Positions 36,144 through 46,027 of a DNA stretch of 64,000 nt are shown here, in pieces. The notes below the pieces were generated by a model, which saw only the letters and a list, made by a program, of their open reading frames with translations, did no database searches and was not told the origin of the DNA. Each line of letters starts with the position of its first letter. Position 1 is the first letter of the stretch. The stretch is from Alishewanella longhuensis. GTDB lineage: Bacteria > Pseudomonadota > Gammaproteobacteria > Enterobacterales > Alteromonadaceae. A program made the position numbers and the translations under genes. The stretch covers positions 4,741 through 68,740 of the forward strand of contig NZ_BNAO01000004.1 in the NCBI RefSeq assembly GCF_014653435.1, written 5' to 3'.

Positions 36144-36173
36144 ACCATAATCCGTCTGGATGGCTAAAGTCAA
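36144..36173 (-). promoter_or_regulatory. Likely promoter of pheL-pheA
   Basis: Read on the minus strand, TTGACT (36173-36168) is followed after 18 bases by TATGGT (36149-36144), or after 17 by TTATGG. It overlaps the last bases of the upstream acylase gene. The predicted start is near 36137, at or next to the leader-peptide ATG. Confidence 0.5.
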
Positions 36174-38518
36174 GGGGCAGGCAACAACTGTTGTTGATAT
36201 TTTTTCGGGCCGGGTAAAAAGGGTAGCGCAACTGCGGCTTGCCAGTAAGGATGATCGGCGCGATAAAAAGGGGATAACGGGTGACCAGATTGCCCGGCAG
36301 GGATCACTAAAATACCTTGTTGTTCGTGCCCGGGCGCAACCACCATCCGCTGCGATTGCCCAAATGCCGGATGTTGCACTCGCGGCATATGGCTATCGCC
36401 AGCGAGTGGGCTAGCTGGCATGTTAAGCCAGTGACCGAAATAGGGAATAGCAGCGCTAAGAGGGTGTTCAATTCTTGCAGTATTACGATTGCCCCAGTTT
36501 GCATTGGCTAGGCTGCCATACTGTGCCAGCAAATCGTTCTGAGTGATTTGCGCGGCGCTCAATAGCAGTTCTGACCAACTAGCATAAGCGGTGGGCACGG
36601 TATCGGGACGCTCTTGCTCTAGCATCAACCACAGGGGTGTTTCTAACGAATATTTTAAATCTGCGCTGCGGGCACCTGCCTGCTCTAATAACGCGGAGAG
36701 GGGCGTAAACGCCAGTTCCAACACTTTCAACCGAAATTGCCGCAATAAGGTATAGCCTATATCATCGGGGCTAGCATGTAAGGTCGATGCCATAACATAT
36801 TGTCTGAACTCACTAAGTTGCAACGACACCGCGACAGCTTCGGTCAGATGATCCAGTAATAATTTTTGCCAGCGCGCCAACAGTAGTGCTCGATGATCTA
36901 ATTGGATCTGATGTAATGCCAGTTCATCAGCTTGTTCTAGTGAGGCAAGAGACTCTGCAATCTGCATACCTCTGGCCCCCAGATCATAACCACCATTACC
37001 GAGTAGTGCGTAGTGCTCGTTACCAACTGTGCGGGCATTAGCAGACCAAAGTCTGTCGTTTGTGGGATTATAAAGTTTGGGATAATCCGTGATGTTTACT
37101 TGGCTGCCCCAGCTATTCTCACCGTTGCTCCAATCCTGAGCGGTGTCCCAATGGGCTAACTGCCGTTGAGGAATAGGTCCAAAAATGGTCCAGCCTATGT
37201 TGCCGTTGCTGTCTGCTACCAGCATGTTCTGTGCCGGAATACCCACCAGTGCAGCATAGGATAGCGCCTGCTCAGCTGATTCTGCGTGCTCCAGATAACG
37301 TAAATTTAGATTAACGGCATTATCGTCATGTGCCACCCAGCGTAATGCATATTTTTGCTGGTCTGGAAAGGACAGGACCGGTCCCCATTGCGTTTCTTGC
37401 AGTGTTAATGTGTAGGGCTCAGCATCGCGGACCTTGACATATTCAGTTACCGTGTCAAAAGGTTGCCAACCTGTTTTAGTTAGGTACTGTTTTTTGTCTG
37501 TCGATAACTGCAGCTTAATGAGATCGTGCCAATCTGCGGTACTATTGGTAAAGCCCCAGGCTATATGACCATTGCTACCAACGACGATCGCAGGAGTGCC
37601 AGGTAAGCTTAAGCCAGTGACTTGCTTTTTCTCATGTTGTTCGTGCCAGTTCAGTTGGGTTTTATACCAAATTGCCGGTACGCGCAAAGACAGGTGCATG
37701 TCATCTGCTAAAATGGCGGCACCATGGCTGCTAAGTTGGCCTGAGACGGCAAAATTATTACTGCCCAAATCAACGGCATCGGCTGGGTTACAATGTTGGC
37801 AACTAAGGTATTGTTGCAGCACAGCGGGATAAGGCGTGGCGGGCATCGGTATATTGGTCACTTTACTCTGGTCAATGGCCGCTTGCCAATCCGCGCTATG
37901 TTGTTGTAAAAATTGGTACCAGTCCAAAGGCAGAGCATCTTTCAGCTTCGTCATCGCATACTCGTCACGGCCAAGTTTACCCTGTAAGTCAAAGTACATA
38001 CTGTAAATGACTAACAAGGTATCGCTTTCTAACCAGGGCTTGGGCGAGGTGCGCAATAACGTATACTCGAATGGCTGGCTACGCAGGCTGGTTAAGCCGT
38101 CATTGACCCCTCTGCTGTAGGCTGTCAACAGCTGTAGATCTGTGGCGCTCATTCGGGTCAGTTGTTGTTCAGCTCGTAGTCTAAATCGATGGTGTCGATG
38201 TTTAATATCCGCCTCTAGTGCTCTTTGACCAAATAACTCAGCCAACTCACCAGCAGCGCTGCGTCGGGTTAAATCCATTTGAAAAAAGCGATCTTGAGCA
38301 TGTGCAAAGCCCATTCCATAGGCCGCATCGGAACGATCTTGCGCCTGAACCGTCAGATAACCCAGCTGGTCACGTTCCAAGTAAACGGGATTGGCAACTG
38401 CACCCTGATATTTGCCATTATAATCGGCTAAACTAGCGCTCAGCCAAAGGTAGATACTAAGGGCACACAATAGCAGCAGCGCTAGCAGCGTAGCGATTAG
38501 CCAGCTTATTATTTTCAT
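36170..38518 (-). CDS. Penicillin acylase (Ntn-hydrolase) family protein
   Basis: A 782-residue exported or membrane-anchored enzyme of the penicillin G acylase / AHL acylase family, normally cut into alpha and beta chains. An N-terminal hydrophobic segment (about 3-28) serves as signal or anchor. The beta chain would begin at Ser253 in DLGSNNFAVSG, the autocatalytic nucleophile. Further family features are VVGSNGHIAWGFTNS and the late NANWGNRNTARIEHPLS. Substrates in this family range from beta-lactams to acyl-homoserine lactones and cannot be told from sequence. Its stop lies within the pheA promoter. Confidence 0.87.
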   Translation of the reverse strand: MKIISWLIATLLALLLLCALSIYLWLSASLADYNGKYQGAVANPVYLERDQLGYLTVQAQDRSDAAYGMGFAHAQDRFFQMDLTRRSAAGELAELFGQRALEADIKHRHHRFRLRAEQQLTRMSATDLQLLTAYSRGVNDGLTSLRSQPFEYTLLRTSPKPWLESDTLLVIYSMYFDLQGKLGRDEYAMTKLKDALPLDWYQFLQQHSADWQAAIDQSKVTNIPMPATPYPAVLQQYLSCQHCNPADAVDLGSNNFAVSGQLSSHGAAILADDMHLSLRVPAIWYKTQLNWHEQHEKKQVTGLSLPGTPAIVVGSNGHIAWGFTNSTADWHDLIKLQLSTDKKQYLTKTGWQPFDTVTEYVKVRDAEPYTLTLQETQWGPVLSFPDQQKYALRWVAHDDNAVNLNLRYLEHAESAEQALSYAALVGIPAQNMLVADSNGNIGWTIFGPIPQRQLAHWDTAQDWSNGENSWGSQVNITDYPKLYNPTNDRLWSANARTVGNEHYALLGNGGYDLGARGMQIAESLASLEQADELALHQIQLDHRALLLARWQKLLLDHLTEAVAVSLQLSEFRQYVMASTLHASPDDIGYTLLRQFRLKVLELAFTPLSALLEQAGARSADLKYSLETPLWLMLEQERPDTVPTAYASWSELLLSAAQITQNDLLAQYGSLANANWGNRNTARIEHPLSAAIPYFGHWLNMPASPLAGDSHMPRVQHPAFGQSQRMVVAPGHEQQGILVIPAGQSGHPLSPFYRADHPYWQAAVALPFLPGPKKYQQQLLPAP

Positions 38519-38573
38519 TTGTCAATCTCGCTGGTATAAAATCAAAAGGTTAGCACAGTAAAAGGAAAGCTCA

Positions 38574-39227
38574 ATGTCAGTAAAAGTACAAGTTTGGGAT
38601 TTGGCAGTACGGGTGTTTCATTGGTCACAAGTATTGCTGTTGGTCGGACTCTGGTACACCGGCAATGAAGGATTAATGGCGCAGCACCAGTTAATGGCGT
38701 ATACCTTGGCGGCATTACTGATTGCGCGCCTTAGTTGGGGGATTTATGGTAGCGCTACGGCTCGTTTTAGTCATTTTGCGGCGTCACCGCTTGCTGCTTT
38801 ACGTTATTTGCGCCGGCCTAAGCCTGTATTAGGTCACAATCCTGCTGGCTCATATATGATATTTTTTCTGATTTTTTTGGTTTCTTTACAATTGCTTACA
38901 GGGCTTGCAACCTTTGACAATAGCTATATTAGTGATGGCCCGTTTGTGCGTTACTTATCAGCAGACTGGGTTTCTTTGGCTTCAAAAATCCATAAGCTCA
39001 ATATTGATCTTATTATTATTTGTGTGGCTATTCATATATCAGCGGCTTTATGGCACAGCTGGCGTCACGATAACGTGATCTTAACTTTGATAACGGGTAA
39101 GGCAAAGGGTGCAGATGGCACAGCACCAAATTTAACTAAACATAGCTGGAGCTATTTTGTGGTAACAGCCCTGTTGTTAGCGTTATTTTATGTCTGGCAA
39201 GGTGAGATGTTGTTGAAGTTTATTTAA
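38574..39227 (+). CDS. Cytochrome b/b6-type (b561-like) membrane protein
   Basis: A 217-residue inner-membrane di-haem cytochrome b with about four to five hydrophobic segments. The start VWDLAVRVFHWSQVLLLVGLWYTG is the family hallmark, with a candidate haem ligand at His16. Further His residues fall in HKLNIDLIIICVAIHISAALWHSW. It probably passes electrons between quinol and a periplasmic c-type cytochrome. The convergent neighbour encodes cytochrome c', a possible partner. Confidence 0.87.
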   Translation: MSVKVQVWDLAVRVFHWSQVLLLVGLWYTGNEGLMAQHQLMAYTLAALLIARLSWGIYGSATARFSHFAASPLAALRYLRRPKPVLGHNPAGSYMIFFLIFLVSLQLLTGLATFDNSYISDGPFVRYLSADWVSLASKIHKLNIDLIIICVAIHISAALWHSWRHDNVILTLITGKAKGADGTAPNLTKHSWSYFVVTALLLALFYVWQGEMLLKFI

Positions 39228-39234
39228 GAAAAGC

Positions 39235-39260
39235 TGCGCGTTGTATTTTGGCAACGCGCA
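39235..39260. terminator. Stem-loop between cytochrome b and cytochrome c' genes
   Basis: TGCGCGTTG / CAACGCGCA form a perfect 9-base stem with an 8-base loop. On the minus strand it is followed by GCTTTTCTT, so it best suits the cytochrome c' gene. Confidence 0.65.
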
Positions 39261-39274
39261 TTATGATATCGCTC

Positions 39275-39730
39275 TTAATCCGCTTTATATTTGTCATGAC
39301 AGGCTTTGCAGTTGCGAGCAAAGTCAGCAAAAGCCTTGCGAATTTCAGCTTGTTCAGCTGTTCTCGCTGCAACTAACAGTGCCGCCGCATCAGCGGCCAT
39401 TTTCTCACCACGCTCCTGAACTTCTGGCAAGTTATCCCAAATAGCTGGTTTTACTTTACCGCCAGCTTCTTTGGTACCTTCTACAGTAAAGCTTTCCCAT
39501 GGAAGTTGGCTCAGTAGTGCCAAGGCTTCGGCGCGGCGCTGCACCCGCTCAGCATCAAAAGCAACATTGCCACGAATCATATCTTGAATATCGCCCATAT
39601 TGTGGCGGATTAGCTGAAAGCTAGCTTGGCGGTATGAAACAGCGTCTTTACCATCGGTAAAAGCAGTAGCTGCTATAGCAGGCATGCATAAGACGGTGCT
39701 TAATAATGTGGCGAATAAGGCTTTTTTCAT
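39275..39730 (-). CDS. Cytochrome c' family protein
   Basis: A 151-residue periplasmic cytochrome of the four-helix cytochrome c' type. The signal peptide covers about residues 1-20 (to AIAA). The haem-binding CKACH lies near the C terminus at 141-145, the hallmark of class II cytochromes. The N-terminal YRQASFQLIRHNMGDI helix is also typical. Cytochromes c' bind NO and other small gases and may limit nitrosative stress. It is convergent with a cytochrome b gene and divergent from a GGDEF/EAL protein. Confidence 0.9.
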   Translation of the reverse strand: MKKALFATLLSTVLCMPAIAATAFTDGKDAVSYRQASFQLIRHNMGDIQDMIRGNVAFDAERVQRRAEALALLSQLPWESFTVEGTKEAGGKVKPAIWDNLPEVQERGEKMAADAAALLVAARTAEQAEIRKAFADFARNCKACHDKYKAD

Positions 39731-39844
39731 TTGCTTAGTCTCTTCTGGTCGATTACGTTAATATAGTGATAGAGTATTTGAATTATTATTTGTGTACCTC
39801 GTGAGGGCACTATTTGTTTACTATAACAGTTGCGAGCGGTATTC

Positions 39845-42811
39845 GTGAAGGATCTTAACAGCAATAACGCCAAAGGAATCAATTCTCTGGGGCTGAAATT
39901 TTCAGTACTGGTGTTTCTGGCCATTTTAATTGCGGGTCTAACGGTAACGCTAACCTTGCTGCAACAACAGCAAAAATCGATGTTGCAGCAAGAGCAACAA
40001 TTGCTTACTAATAATGCTGAATTACTCTATAAACAATTTGAACGTTCTTTATCCGAGCTAGAAACCAAAGCGTTACGTGCTCATCAGCTTATTGTGCGAC
40101 AACTAGCCACCCGTAATATGAATCAAACAGGTTTGATTGAGCTTAAACCTTTAGCAGATGGTACCCGTAGACAACTTGATGAATACTCTGGTTTATTTAT
40201 AGCTCCCTCAGCATCGGTAGCGACAAAAGACGCTGTATTGCAGCACACCGCTGAAATATGGCAGCAGATAGTGCCTTTACTACAACAAGATTTTTTTAGT
40301 ATTCTTTTTATTTCTGAACAAAATTATGTCAGGGCAGCACCTGCCGACTGGGTTACTCAGTTGAGTAGCGATATTGCGCTAATTGATAACCCTATTTATC
40401 AGCAAGCCACACCGGAGCACAATAAACAGCGCCTTATGCAGTGGTCGCCTATTTACTATGACAGCATTTGGCGGCAGTGGTTGGTAGCTATTGTTCTGCC
40501 GGTTTATCAGCAAGACCAATTTATCGGTTCTGTCATTTTTAATCTTAAGCTGAATGATATCATTGTACACCTCTTACCCCAGTTTGCTAAACATCGACAA
40601 GCTAAGATGTTGATTCTTAATGATGATGATTTGCTTGTACAAATGAACAGTGATGCGGCAGCGGGGACTTTGGCCATGTTCTCCCGTTATGTTGGTGATG
40701 AAATTACTCCTGCATTTTTAAAGAGTTCAGTAGCGCAGCAAAGTCTCCAGCAATTTACTGATGAAGCCTTTTCCTCATATTTGCTCGCCCTAACGCCTGA
40801 AAGTCGCTTGGGATGGCGTTTTGTTTTATTTCAAACAAAAGCAGAATTGTTGCAGCAACAACAAGGTTCCCGAGCGCCCTTGTTACTGACCGTACTGCTT
40901 GCATTTATTATCACGCTGCTGCTGTATTTTTTTATTAATCAGATTTTACTTAAACGATTAAAAAAGCTTGCTATAGCAGTGAATAAAGTTGGGCGTGGAG
41001 TGCAGCCAACATTGCAACTGGATAATCAGTCTGATGAACTTGGTCAGCTCAATCGGGCATTTACCGCTATGTTCGAAGAGATCAATCAATTGGTTAGTGG
41101 CTTAGATAGCCGTATTGCCGAAAAGGAGCAGGCCGAATTATTGGCAAGAAAGTTAAGCAAGGCCGTGGCGTTTTCAAGCTCCGGAATTATTATTACCAAT
41201 CATCAGCTTGAGATTGAATACCTTAATCCATTTTTAACTGATTTATTGGGATTGGAGCTGACTCAGATTTATGGCAAGCCGCTGACACAGTTGTTTTCTG
41301 AGGATATGCAGCAGTTAAGTGCGGAGATGATACATACACTCAAAGAGCGGCAGCATTGGCGGGGAGATGTCTTATTACAGCAAGATTTGGCGAAATCGGT
41401 TGTACAGCTTTGGGTGACTTTGACTATAGCACCTATAAGAGACGAAAAGGGAGAGCTTTCTCATTATGTTGGCGCTTTGCAGGACATTTCATTTATTAAG
41501 CAAAGCCAAAAACAGATGGAGCAATTAGCGTATTTTGATCCTTTAACGGGGCTGGCAAACCGCAGCTATTTTAGGAATCAACTACGTAAAGCGCTTGCCA
41601 TGGCGCAACGAGGCTATTATAGCTTTGCCTTGTTATATTTTGATTTAGACGAATTTAAATTGATTAATGACACTTTGGGACATGACGCGGGTGATGAGCT
41701 GCTGGTTGAAGTCGCGAAGCGTCTGACCACTAGATTACGTGACGATGACACTATTGCCAGGCTTGGCGGTGACGAATTTGCCGTTATCCTGAGTGATATC
41801 AAAGATAAAATGCACACGGCACAGATAGCAGCCAGTTTACAGGAAGCTTTTCAAGAGCCTGTGCAGCTAGGCACGCATACCGTTGCTATTAGCGCTTCGA
41901 TAGGTATTACCATAGCACCAGAGGATGCGGTGGATGAGGAATTACTGTTAAAGCATGCTGATTTGGCTATGTATGAAGCCAAAGCACGCGGTAAAAACAC
42001 CTATCGCTTTTTCTCTCAAGAGCTTAACGATGCAGCAAACGAAAGGCTGCTTATTGAAAGTCAACTACGTGAAGCGATTAGAGAGCAGCAATTTATCCTA
42101 TTTTATCAGCCTAAGATCGATTTACGCACAGAAACGCTGGTGGGTTACGAAGCGCTTATCAGGTGGTTGAGGCCAGATAACACTTTAATCCCACCTGCAC
42201 GCTTTATTGCGGTAGCTGAGAGCACCGGGTTGATTGTGCAAATAGGTGAGTGGATCATCTTAGAAGCTTGCCGGTTTTTAGCCAGACAGGTGAGCCGCGG
42301 TTATGCGGTTACTGTGTCAATTAATCTCTCGGCACGTCAATTTCATGATAATAATTTACCTGGCATGATTGAGCGAATTATCAAGCGCACAGGGGTAGCG
42401 CCAACGGCTTTGGTATTTGAAATAACCGAAAGTATGCTAATGGGAGATACAGATGCGGCTATTAAACAGCTAAATCAGTTAAAGCGTCTCGGTGTCTCTT
42501 TATCTATTGATGACTTTGGTACAGGCTATTCATCGTTAAGTTACTTAAAGCGTTTCCCGGTAGATGAACTTAAAATCGACCGTTCTTTTGTTAAAGATAT
42601 TCCAGATGATCAGAATGATATGGATATAGTGGCAGCTATTATCGCCATGGCGCAAAAGATGCAGCTGCGAGTAGTGGCTGAAGGGGTAGAATCTGCAGCT
42701 CAGGCAAATTTTTTAAAGCAAAATGCTTGCTACCTGGTACAGGGGTATTACTTCAGTATGCCATTGGCAGAGCAGGAATTAAGCCATTTAACATTTACTA
42801 TAAAAACCTAA
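39845..42811 (+). CDS. Membrane sensor with HAMP-like, PAS, GGDEF and EAL domains
   Basis: An inner-membrane c-di-GMP enzyme of about 988 residues. A membrane segment near residues 20-42, a periplasmic sensor of about 300 residues, and a second segment near 345-370 are followed by HAMP-like, PAS, GGDEF and EAL domains. GGDEF is intact at 641-645, with an RxxD inhibitory site (RDDD) five residues before it. EAL is intact at 769-771, with DDFGTGYSSL. Both synthesis and breakdown of c-di-GMP are therefore possible. A GTG start is chosen; a TTG five codons earlier is the alternative. A TATAAC -10 at 39822-39827 favours the GTG. Confidence 0.88.
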   Translation: MKDLNSNNAKGINSLGLKFSVLVFLAILIAGLTVTLTLLQQQQKSMLQQEQQLLTNNAELLYKQFERSLSELETKALRAHQLIVRQLATRNMNQTGLIELKPLADGTRRQLDEYSGLFIAPSASVATKDAVLQHTAEIWQQIVPLLQQDFFSILFISEQNYVRAAPADWVTQLSSDIALIDNPIYQQATPEHNKQRLMQWSPIYYDSIWRQWLVAIVLPVYQQDQFIGSVIFNLKLNDIIVHLLPQFAKHRQAKMLILNDDDLLVQMNSDAAAGTLAMFSRYVGDEITPAFLKSSVAQQSLQQFTDEAFSSYLLALTPESRLGWRFVLFQTKAELLQQQQGSRAPLLLTVLLAFIITLLLYFFINQILLKRLKKLAIAVNKVGRGVQPTLQLDNQSDELGQLNRAFTAMFEEINQLVSGLDSRIAEKEQAELLARKLSKAVAFSSSGIIITNHQLEIEYLNPFLTDLLGLELTQIYGKPLTQLFSEDMQQLSAEMIHTLKERQHWRGDVLLQQDLAKSVVQLWVTLTIAPIRDEKGELSHYVGALQDISFIKQSQKQMEQLAYFDPLTGLANRSYFRNQLRKALAMAQRGYYSFALLYFDLDEFKLINDTLGHDAGDELLVEVAKRLTTRLRDDDTIARLGGDEFAVILSDIKDKMHTAQIAASLQEAFQEPVQLGTHTVAISASIGITIAPEDAVDEELLLKHADLAMYEAKARGKNTYRFFSQELNDAANERLLIESQLREAIREQQFILFYQPKIDLRTETLVGYEALIRWLRPDNTLIPPARFIAVAESTGLIVQIGEWIILEACRFLARQVSRGYAVTVSINLSARQFHDNNLPGMIERIIKRTGVAPTALVFEITESMLMGDTDAAIKQLNQLKRLGVSLSIDDFGTGYSSLSYLKRFPVDELKIDRSFVKDIPDDQNDMDIVAAIIAMAQKMQLRVVAEGVESAAQANFLKQNACYLVQGYYFSMPLAEQELSHLTFTIKT

Positions 42812-42907
42812 GGGTTTAAACAAAAGCCGTTGTGCAGGCCGCGATAAAGCGGCGGTTTTGTTAAAGCTTTTGTGAAAAACTCAACACCATTCAGGAAAAC
42901 GTAATTT

Positions 42908-45900
42908 ATGATATCAGCTCGTCTGTCTTTGCTGAGCTTAGCAATACTCGGCACAACCAGTGCTGTCAGTTATGCGGCTCAGACTACACCGGAGTTGGGG
43001 ATCCGGGACAAAACCCCTAATCTGGTGGCCTTAACCAATGCCACTGTTATGACTGAACCAGGTAAGACGGTGAACAGCGCTACAGTGCTAATCCGAGATG
43101 GTAAAATTGAGGCAGTGCGGACAAACGCCACTGTACCTGCAGGTTATCAAACGATTGATTTAAAGGGCTACCATATCTATCCGGGTTTTATTGATCCCTA
43201 CACCCAATATGGCGTGCCAGCAGCAGCCGAAAGTGAGAGCTTTAGCTTTGGTCGTCGTCCGGTATATGAAAATGAACGCCGTGGCGGCAACGCGGCCAAC
43301 GATGCTATTCATGCGCAACAGCGTTGGGTTACTCAGTTTAAACCCGATACTAAAGCTGCCGCTGAGTTGTTAAAGTCAGGTTTTACTACGGTACAAAGCG
43401 CGCGTCAGGACGGTATTTTTCGTGGTTCGGCCTTTGTTGCCTCGTTAGCCGACGGCTTGCCCAATGATCTGATCATTAAAGCCGATGCCCAGCATTTTTT
43501 ATCTTTTAGCAAAGGCAGCTCGAAGCAGAGTTACCCTTCTTCATTAATGGGTTCAGTTGCGCTAATCCGCCAAACCTTGTCTGACGCCAATTGGTATCAG
43601 GCAGCAACAGCCAGCCCGAATTTGCAACTTGATGGTAAACCCATTGAATTTAACGCTGCTCTGGCGGCACTGAGCTCCCTGGCGCAGCAAGGGGTGTTAT
43701 TTGAAACGAGTGACGAGCGTTCTTTATTAAGAGCCAGCCGTTTGTTAGCAGAGTTTAATATTAAAAACGCCTTGTTACTGGGCTCTGGCTATGAATACAG
43801 CCGCCTAGAACAAGTAAAAGCGACGGGTCAGCCGTTATTGTTACCGCTTAATTTTCCGGCAGCACCTAATGTTACGACCGCAGAGCAGCGCTTAGATGTT
43901 AACCTGGCCGATTTAAGGCATTGGGAACGGGCACCGGCGAACCCTGCAGTGTTGGCGCAAGCGGGTATTCCTTTTGCGCTGACCAGCCATGGGTTAGAGA
44001 AAAAGTCCGATTTTTTACCGAATTTACGGAAAGCTATTCAGCATGGTTTAAAACCAGAGCAGGCCTTAGCGGCGTTAACGACAGTACCGGCAAGCCTTTT
44101 AGGGCTAGATAGCACCTTAGGTAAAGTTGCGGCGGGTTATCAGGCTGATCTGGTGATTAGCCGGGGTGATGTGTTCGTCGATGGTGAAATTGTTGCAACC
44201 TGGTTACGTGGTCAAGAGAAACGTTTTGGACCGGTACAACCCGCTCAGTTTACCGGTGAGTACTCACTTAGCTTTCAGGGTGAAATCTATAGCATTAAAT
44301 TAACTGGAACCTTACCGAAACTTAGTGGTGAGGCCTCCTTAGGTGAGAAAAAAACCAAACTTGAAAATATTGTTGTGCAAGATGCACGATTGCAGTTCAG
44401 TCTACCTTTAGCTGCCTTAAACGAGCAAACGACAGTCTTGCAGTTCAATGGGGTCTTAACCGGCAACCACTTAACAGGTTACTGGCTTGATGCGTCCGGT
44501 ACCCAAATAGCTGTCAGTGCAGTGCAGCAGGCGGCAGCACCCGTAACAGCTAAAGCCGCTGCTGCGCCCGCTCCAATGTTGTCGCAATTAACTTTCCCAA
44601 ACCGGGCTTTTGGTTTGGCTACTTTGCCCGAGCAACAAAACCTGCATATTAAAAATGCTACTGTTTGGACAGCCGCAGAGCAGGGGGTGCTACCAAGCAC
44701 CGATGTGTTGGTTCGTAATGGCAAGTTTGAAAAGGTTGGCCAAAATTTGGCAACACCGCGCGGTTATACCGTCATTGATGCCGCCGGTATGCACCTAACA
44801 CCAGGTATTATTGACGAGCACTCGCATATTGCTACCGAGCAAGGGGTTAACGAGGGCTCGCACGCCAACACGGCAGAGGTGCACTTGGGCGATGTCACTA
44901 ATCCGGATGATATTAATATCTACCGTGCGTTAGCCGGTGGTGTTACTGCGGTGCAAGTGTTGCACGGTAGTGCCAACCCTATAGGTGGGCAAGCACAAAT
45001 CTTAAGCTTGCGCTGGGGAGCTGATGCAGAGGGATTAAAATTTAAAGATGCTCCTCCCAGCATTAAATTTGCCTTGGGTGAAAACGTTAAGCAATCGAAC
45101 TGGGGCACGGAGTTCAATAGCCGTTACCCGCAAAGCCGGATTGGGGTGGAAACCTTTATCCGCGATCAATTCCAGGCTGCGAAGGAATATCAAGCTGCCT
45201 GGCAAGCGTATAATAAACTATCAAAACGTGAGCAAGGTCGTGTGGCGCCACCACGCCGTGATTATCAGCTAGATACTTTAGTAGAGATTCTGGAGGGTAA
45301 GCGGCATATCCACACTCATTCTTATGTTGCATCTGAAATTTTGATGTTAATGCAGGTTGCTGATGAAATGGGCTTTAAGGTGAATACCTATACCCACATT
45401 TTAGAAGGCTACAAGGTCGCCAGTGAGATGAAAGCGCATGGTGCCAGCGTTTCAACTTTTGCTGACTGGTGGGGGTTTAAAATGGAGGTGAATGACGCCA
45501 TCCCAACGAACACCTGTTTAATGCATGAACAAGGTTTGTTAGTGAGTGTTAACTCTGACGATCCTGGTCTATTGCGGCGTTTAAACCAGGAGGCGGCTAA
45601 ATCGACCATGTACTGTGATATGGACGAGCACGAAGCCTTAAAAATGGTCACGATTAACCCGGCGAAACAGCTGAAAATAGCTGATAAAGTCGGATCCATT
45701 GAAGTCGGTAAACAAGCAGATTTTGTGCTGTGGGATGCAGAGCCTTTGTCGGTTTATGCCATGGTACAGCAAACCTGGATTAATGGTGCCCGCTATTTTG
45801 ACCGTCAGCAAGATCTTGCTCTGCGTCAGGACATTGAACAGGAGCGGCAGTTGCTGATTCAAAAAGTACTGACCGCGGGTGAGTCTGCTCGCCAGGGTAG

Positions 45901-46027
45901 CACTACTGTGTATAAACAAGACGATCCCATCTGGCACTGTGATGATAATGACGATTGGCTAAAACTGCGGTTTGGCTTTGGTAAACATCTACACAGTCAC
46001 GGTCATAGTCATGGGGAGCAACACTAA
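42908..46027 (+). CDS. Exported two-domain amidohydrolase (first domain degenerate)
   Basis: A 1039-residue exported protein with a signal peptide ending near SYAA (residue 24). It contains two amidohydrolase-like modules. In the first (about 37-440) the metal-binding HxH position reads DPYTQYG, with Tyr98 and Gln100 in place of His, so it is probably inactive. The second (about 640-1010) keeps the site: HSH at 638-640, HIHTH around 800-804, His830 and Asp884. The C-terminal tail is His-rich (HLHSHGHSHGEQH), perhaps binding metal. The next gene encodes a degenerate paralogue and overlaps by one base. The substrate is unknown; imidazolonepropionase-related peptidases or amidases are the nearest family idea. 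Confidence 0.85.
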   Translation: MISARLSLLSLAILGTTSAVSYAAQTTPELGIRDKTPNLVALTNATVMTEPGKTVNSATVLIRDGKIEAVRTNATVPAGYQTIDLKGYHIYPGFIDPYTQYGVPAAAESESFSFGRRPVYENERRGGNAANDAIHAQQRWVTQFKPDTKAAAELLKSGFTTVQSARQDGIFRGSAFVASLADGLPNDLIIKADAQHFLSFSKGSSKQSYPSSLMGSVALIRQTLSDANWYQAATASPNLQLDGKPIEFNAALAALSSLAQQGVLFETSDERSLLRASRLLAEFNIKNALLLGSGYEYSRLEQVKATGQPLLLPLNFPAAPNVTTAEQRLDVNLADLRHWERAPANPAVLAQAGIPFALTSHGLEKKSDFLPNLRKAIQHGLKPEQALAALTTVPASLLGLDSTLGKVAAGYQADLVISRGDVFVDGEIVATWLRGQEKRFGPVQPAQFTGEYSLSFQGEIYSIKLTGTLPKLSGEASLGEKKTKLENIVVQDARLQFSLPLAALNEQTTVLQFNGVLTGNHLTGYWLDASGTQIAVSAVQQAAAPVTAKAAAAPAPMLSQLTFPNRAFGLATLPEQQNLHIKNATVWTAAEQGVLPSTDVLVRNGKFEKVGQNLATPRGYTVIDAAGMHLTPGIIDEHSHIATEQGVNEGSHANTAEVHLGDVTNPDDINIYRALAGGVTAVQVLHGSANPIGGQAQILSLRWGADAEGLKFKDAPPSIKFALGENVKQSNWGTEFNSRYPQSRIGVETFIRDQFQAAKEYQAAWQAYNKLSKREQGRVAPPRRDYQLDTLVEILEGKRHIHTHSYVASEILMLMQVADEMGFKVNTYTHILEGYKVASEMKAHGASVSTFADWWGFKMEVNDAIPTNTCLMHEQGLLVSVNSDDPGLLRRLNQEAAKSTMYCDMDEHEALKMVTINPAKQLKIADKVGSIEVGKQADFVLWDAEPLSVYAMVQQTWINGARYFDRQQDLALRQDIEQERQLLIQKVLTAGESARQGSTTVYKQDDPIWHCDDNDDWLKLRFGFGKHLHSHGHSHGEQH

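Noticed and set aside
36160-36414. 84-residue plus-strand frame overlapping the acylase 3' end
   Set aside because: Antisense to a conserved gene; amino acid sequence has no recognisable features.
39241-39444. 67-residue plus-strand frame opposite cytochrome c'
   Set aside because: It starts inside the hairpin between the cytochrome genes and is antisense to a clear CxxCH protein.
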